Below, in pieces: positions 5,330 to 5,757 of a stretch of 5,757 bases of DNA. The notes under the pieces are model-generated. The model saw nothing but the letters and a program-made list of their open reading frames with translations. It did no database searches and had not been told where the DNA came from. Position 1 is the stretch's first letter. Each line of letters begins with the position of its first letter. Position numbers and translations under genes: made by a program. The stretch comes from an uncultured Aquimonas sp. (lineage in GTDB: Bacteria > Pseudomonadota > Gammaproteobacteria > Xanthomonadales > Xanthomonadaceae), in the NCBI GenBank assembly GCA_946481615.1, contig CAMLOR010000222.1, positions 1 to 5,757 of the forward strand, read 5' to 3'.

Positions 5330-5448
5330 CGGCGCCTCAGTGTCCGCCAAACCGCACCACGAAAGCCGTTCGCGGCGAGCCTGTCGAACGATGCTTCAGT
5401 GTCCGCCAACCCGGACCGCGAAAACCGTTCGGGGTGAGCCTGTCGAAT
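5301..5448 (-). repeat. Tandem ~60-bp repeat carrying REP-like copies 4, 5 and 6
   Basis: Three consecutive units begin at 5301, 5361 and 5420, giving periods of 60 and 59 bp. Each unit carries a REP-like copy (5306-5329, 5366-5389, 5425-5448) in the orientation that starts CCGTTCG and ends CTGTCGAA. In the first two units the REP is followed by a shared tail containing TCAGTGTCCGCCAA, then ACCGCACCAC or CCGGACCGC. The third unit keeps the REP and its GAAAACC lead-in, then diverges a few bases before the prfB stop codon. The shared tail shows that the whole 60-bp block was duplicated, rather than three independent REP insertions occurring. Confidence 0.88.
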
Positions 5449-5463
5449 CCCCCACGCCGGTCC

Positions 5464-5757
5464 TCACGCCGCGTCGCTGCGTTTAGAACCCGCCTCGAGG
5501 CCGGATTTCAAACTGGCTTCGACGAATTCGTCGAGATCGCCGTCGAGCACCTTCTGCGTATCGCTGCGCTCGATGCCGGTGCGCAGATCCTTGATGCGGC
5601 TCTGGTCCAGCACATAGTTGCGGATCTGGCTGCCCCAGCCGATGTCGGACTTGGTGGCTTCCACCGCGTCGCGCTCGGCGTTGCGCTTCTGGATTTCCAG
5701 TTCGTACAACTTCGCGGCCAGCATCTTCATGGCGCGGTCGCGGTTGGCGTGCTGCGA
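5464..5757 (-). CDS. prfB: Peptide chain release factor 2 (RF2), C-terminal part, partial
   Basis: RF2 recognises UAA and UGA stop codons in the ribosomal A site and triggers release of the finished protein. Only the last 97 codons are inside the window; the 5' part, including the GGQ catalytic loop and the SPF anticodon-like motif, lies beyond position 5757. The visible part begins [13 protein letters not shown] and continues with [30 protein letters not shown] and SRIKDLRTG, followed by a [14 protein letters not shown] segment. This is the conserved RF2 C-terminus that follows the GGQ loop; the [15 protein letters not shown] ending distinguishes it from RF1. The stop codon is TGA (5464-5466), itself an RF2-read codon. 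Whether the usual +1 programmed frameshift exists near the start cannot be seen. prfB directly upstream of lysS is a common proteobacterial pairing. Nothing in the visible part looks damaged. Confidence 0.96.
   Translation of the reverse strand, partial: SQHANRDRAMKMLAAKLYELEIQKRNAERDAVEATKSDIGWGSQIRNYVLDQSRIKDLRTGIERSDTQKVLDGDLDEFVEASLKSGLEAGSKRSDAA

Larger units (their letters stand above)
5161..5463. repeat. prfB-lysS intergenic region packed with five REP-like elements
   Basis: These 303 bp hold no credible gene. They contain five copies of a 24-bp element that starts GTTCGAC and ends GCGAACGG. Two copies are in plus orientation (5188-5211, 5256-5279) and three in the opposite orientation (5306-5329, 5366-5389, 5425-5448). 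A sixth copy lies inside the rpfC-like gene. The element has short complementary ends (GTTCG and CGAAC), and the opposed copies can pair with each other. No T-run terminator for prfB and no convincing sigma-70 promoter for lysS could be picked out by eye. The array may therefore act as mRNA processing or attenuation structure between the genes, or be neutral repeat build-up. The short minus-strand reading frame across it (about 5176-5409) merely translates the repeats (FDRLTANG, FDRLAANG). Confidence 0.9.

Noticed and set aside
5176..5409. Minus-strand 77-codon frame in the prfB-lysS gap
   Set aside because: It is mostly translated REP-like repeats (FDRLAANG, FDRLTANG); such frames are typical false genes.
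5301..5448. CRISPR array at the ~60-bp repeats
   Set aside because: The spacing is regular, but the intervening sequence is itself repeated, the conserved block is a known style of REP-like element, and no cas genes are visible.

Overview
This window looks like part of the rpf (diffusible signal factor, DSF) locus of a high-GC gammaproteobacterium, most likely a member of the Xanthomonadales/Lysobacteraceae. Three things point there. The gene order prfB, lysS, REC-HD-GYP regulator, RpfC-type hybrid kinase is the order I recall from Xanthomonas and Xylella. The N-terminus and overall domain plan of the kinase match RpfC. A 24-bp REP-like element of a kind common in this group (starts GTTCGAC, ends GCGAACGG) occurs six times. 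Genus and species cannot be read from the sequence.

All four real genes are on the minus strand, so transcription runs right to left. At the right edge is the C-terminal end of prfB (5464-5757, 5' part off the window). A 303-bp gap (5161-5463) is filled with five REP-like copies, three of them inside a tandem ~60-bp repeat. Then come lysS (3667-5160), an rpfG-like gene (2569-3621, GTG start with a strong Shine-Dalgarno sequence) and an rpfC-like gene (177-2537). The last three are tightly spaced (45 and 31 nt) and probably form one operon. It ends in a 3' region (1-176) with five 8-bp tandem repeats, a strong GC hairpin and a good intrinsic terminator. The long plus-strand reading frames are antisense shadows of these genes.

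In the classical pathway RpfC senses DSF, autophosphorylates and relays phosphate through its receiver and HPt domains to the RpfG receiver, which activates c-di-GMP hydrolysis by the HD-GYP domain. Here both partners look altered at key positions. The kinase keeps the H-box His198 and HPt His711. However, its ATP-binding domain has lost the N-box Asn, the second G1 Gly and the G2/ATP-lid segment, and an 18-bp minisatellite plus one REP copy has expanded in frame inside it. Its receiver has His568 where the phosphoacceptor Asp should be. The RpfG-like protein keeps an intact receiver (Asp53), HD, HH and GYP motifs, but three likely metal-ligand positions read Ala, Gln and Asn.

The main hypothesis is therefore a DSF-type sensor/effector pair that has been rewired or is decaying: a pseudokinase with a pseudo-receiver next to a possibly non-catalytic HD-GYP protein. 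Both frames are still open and full length, so it is not simply a pseudogene pair. LysS and the RF2 fragment look entirely normal.
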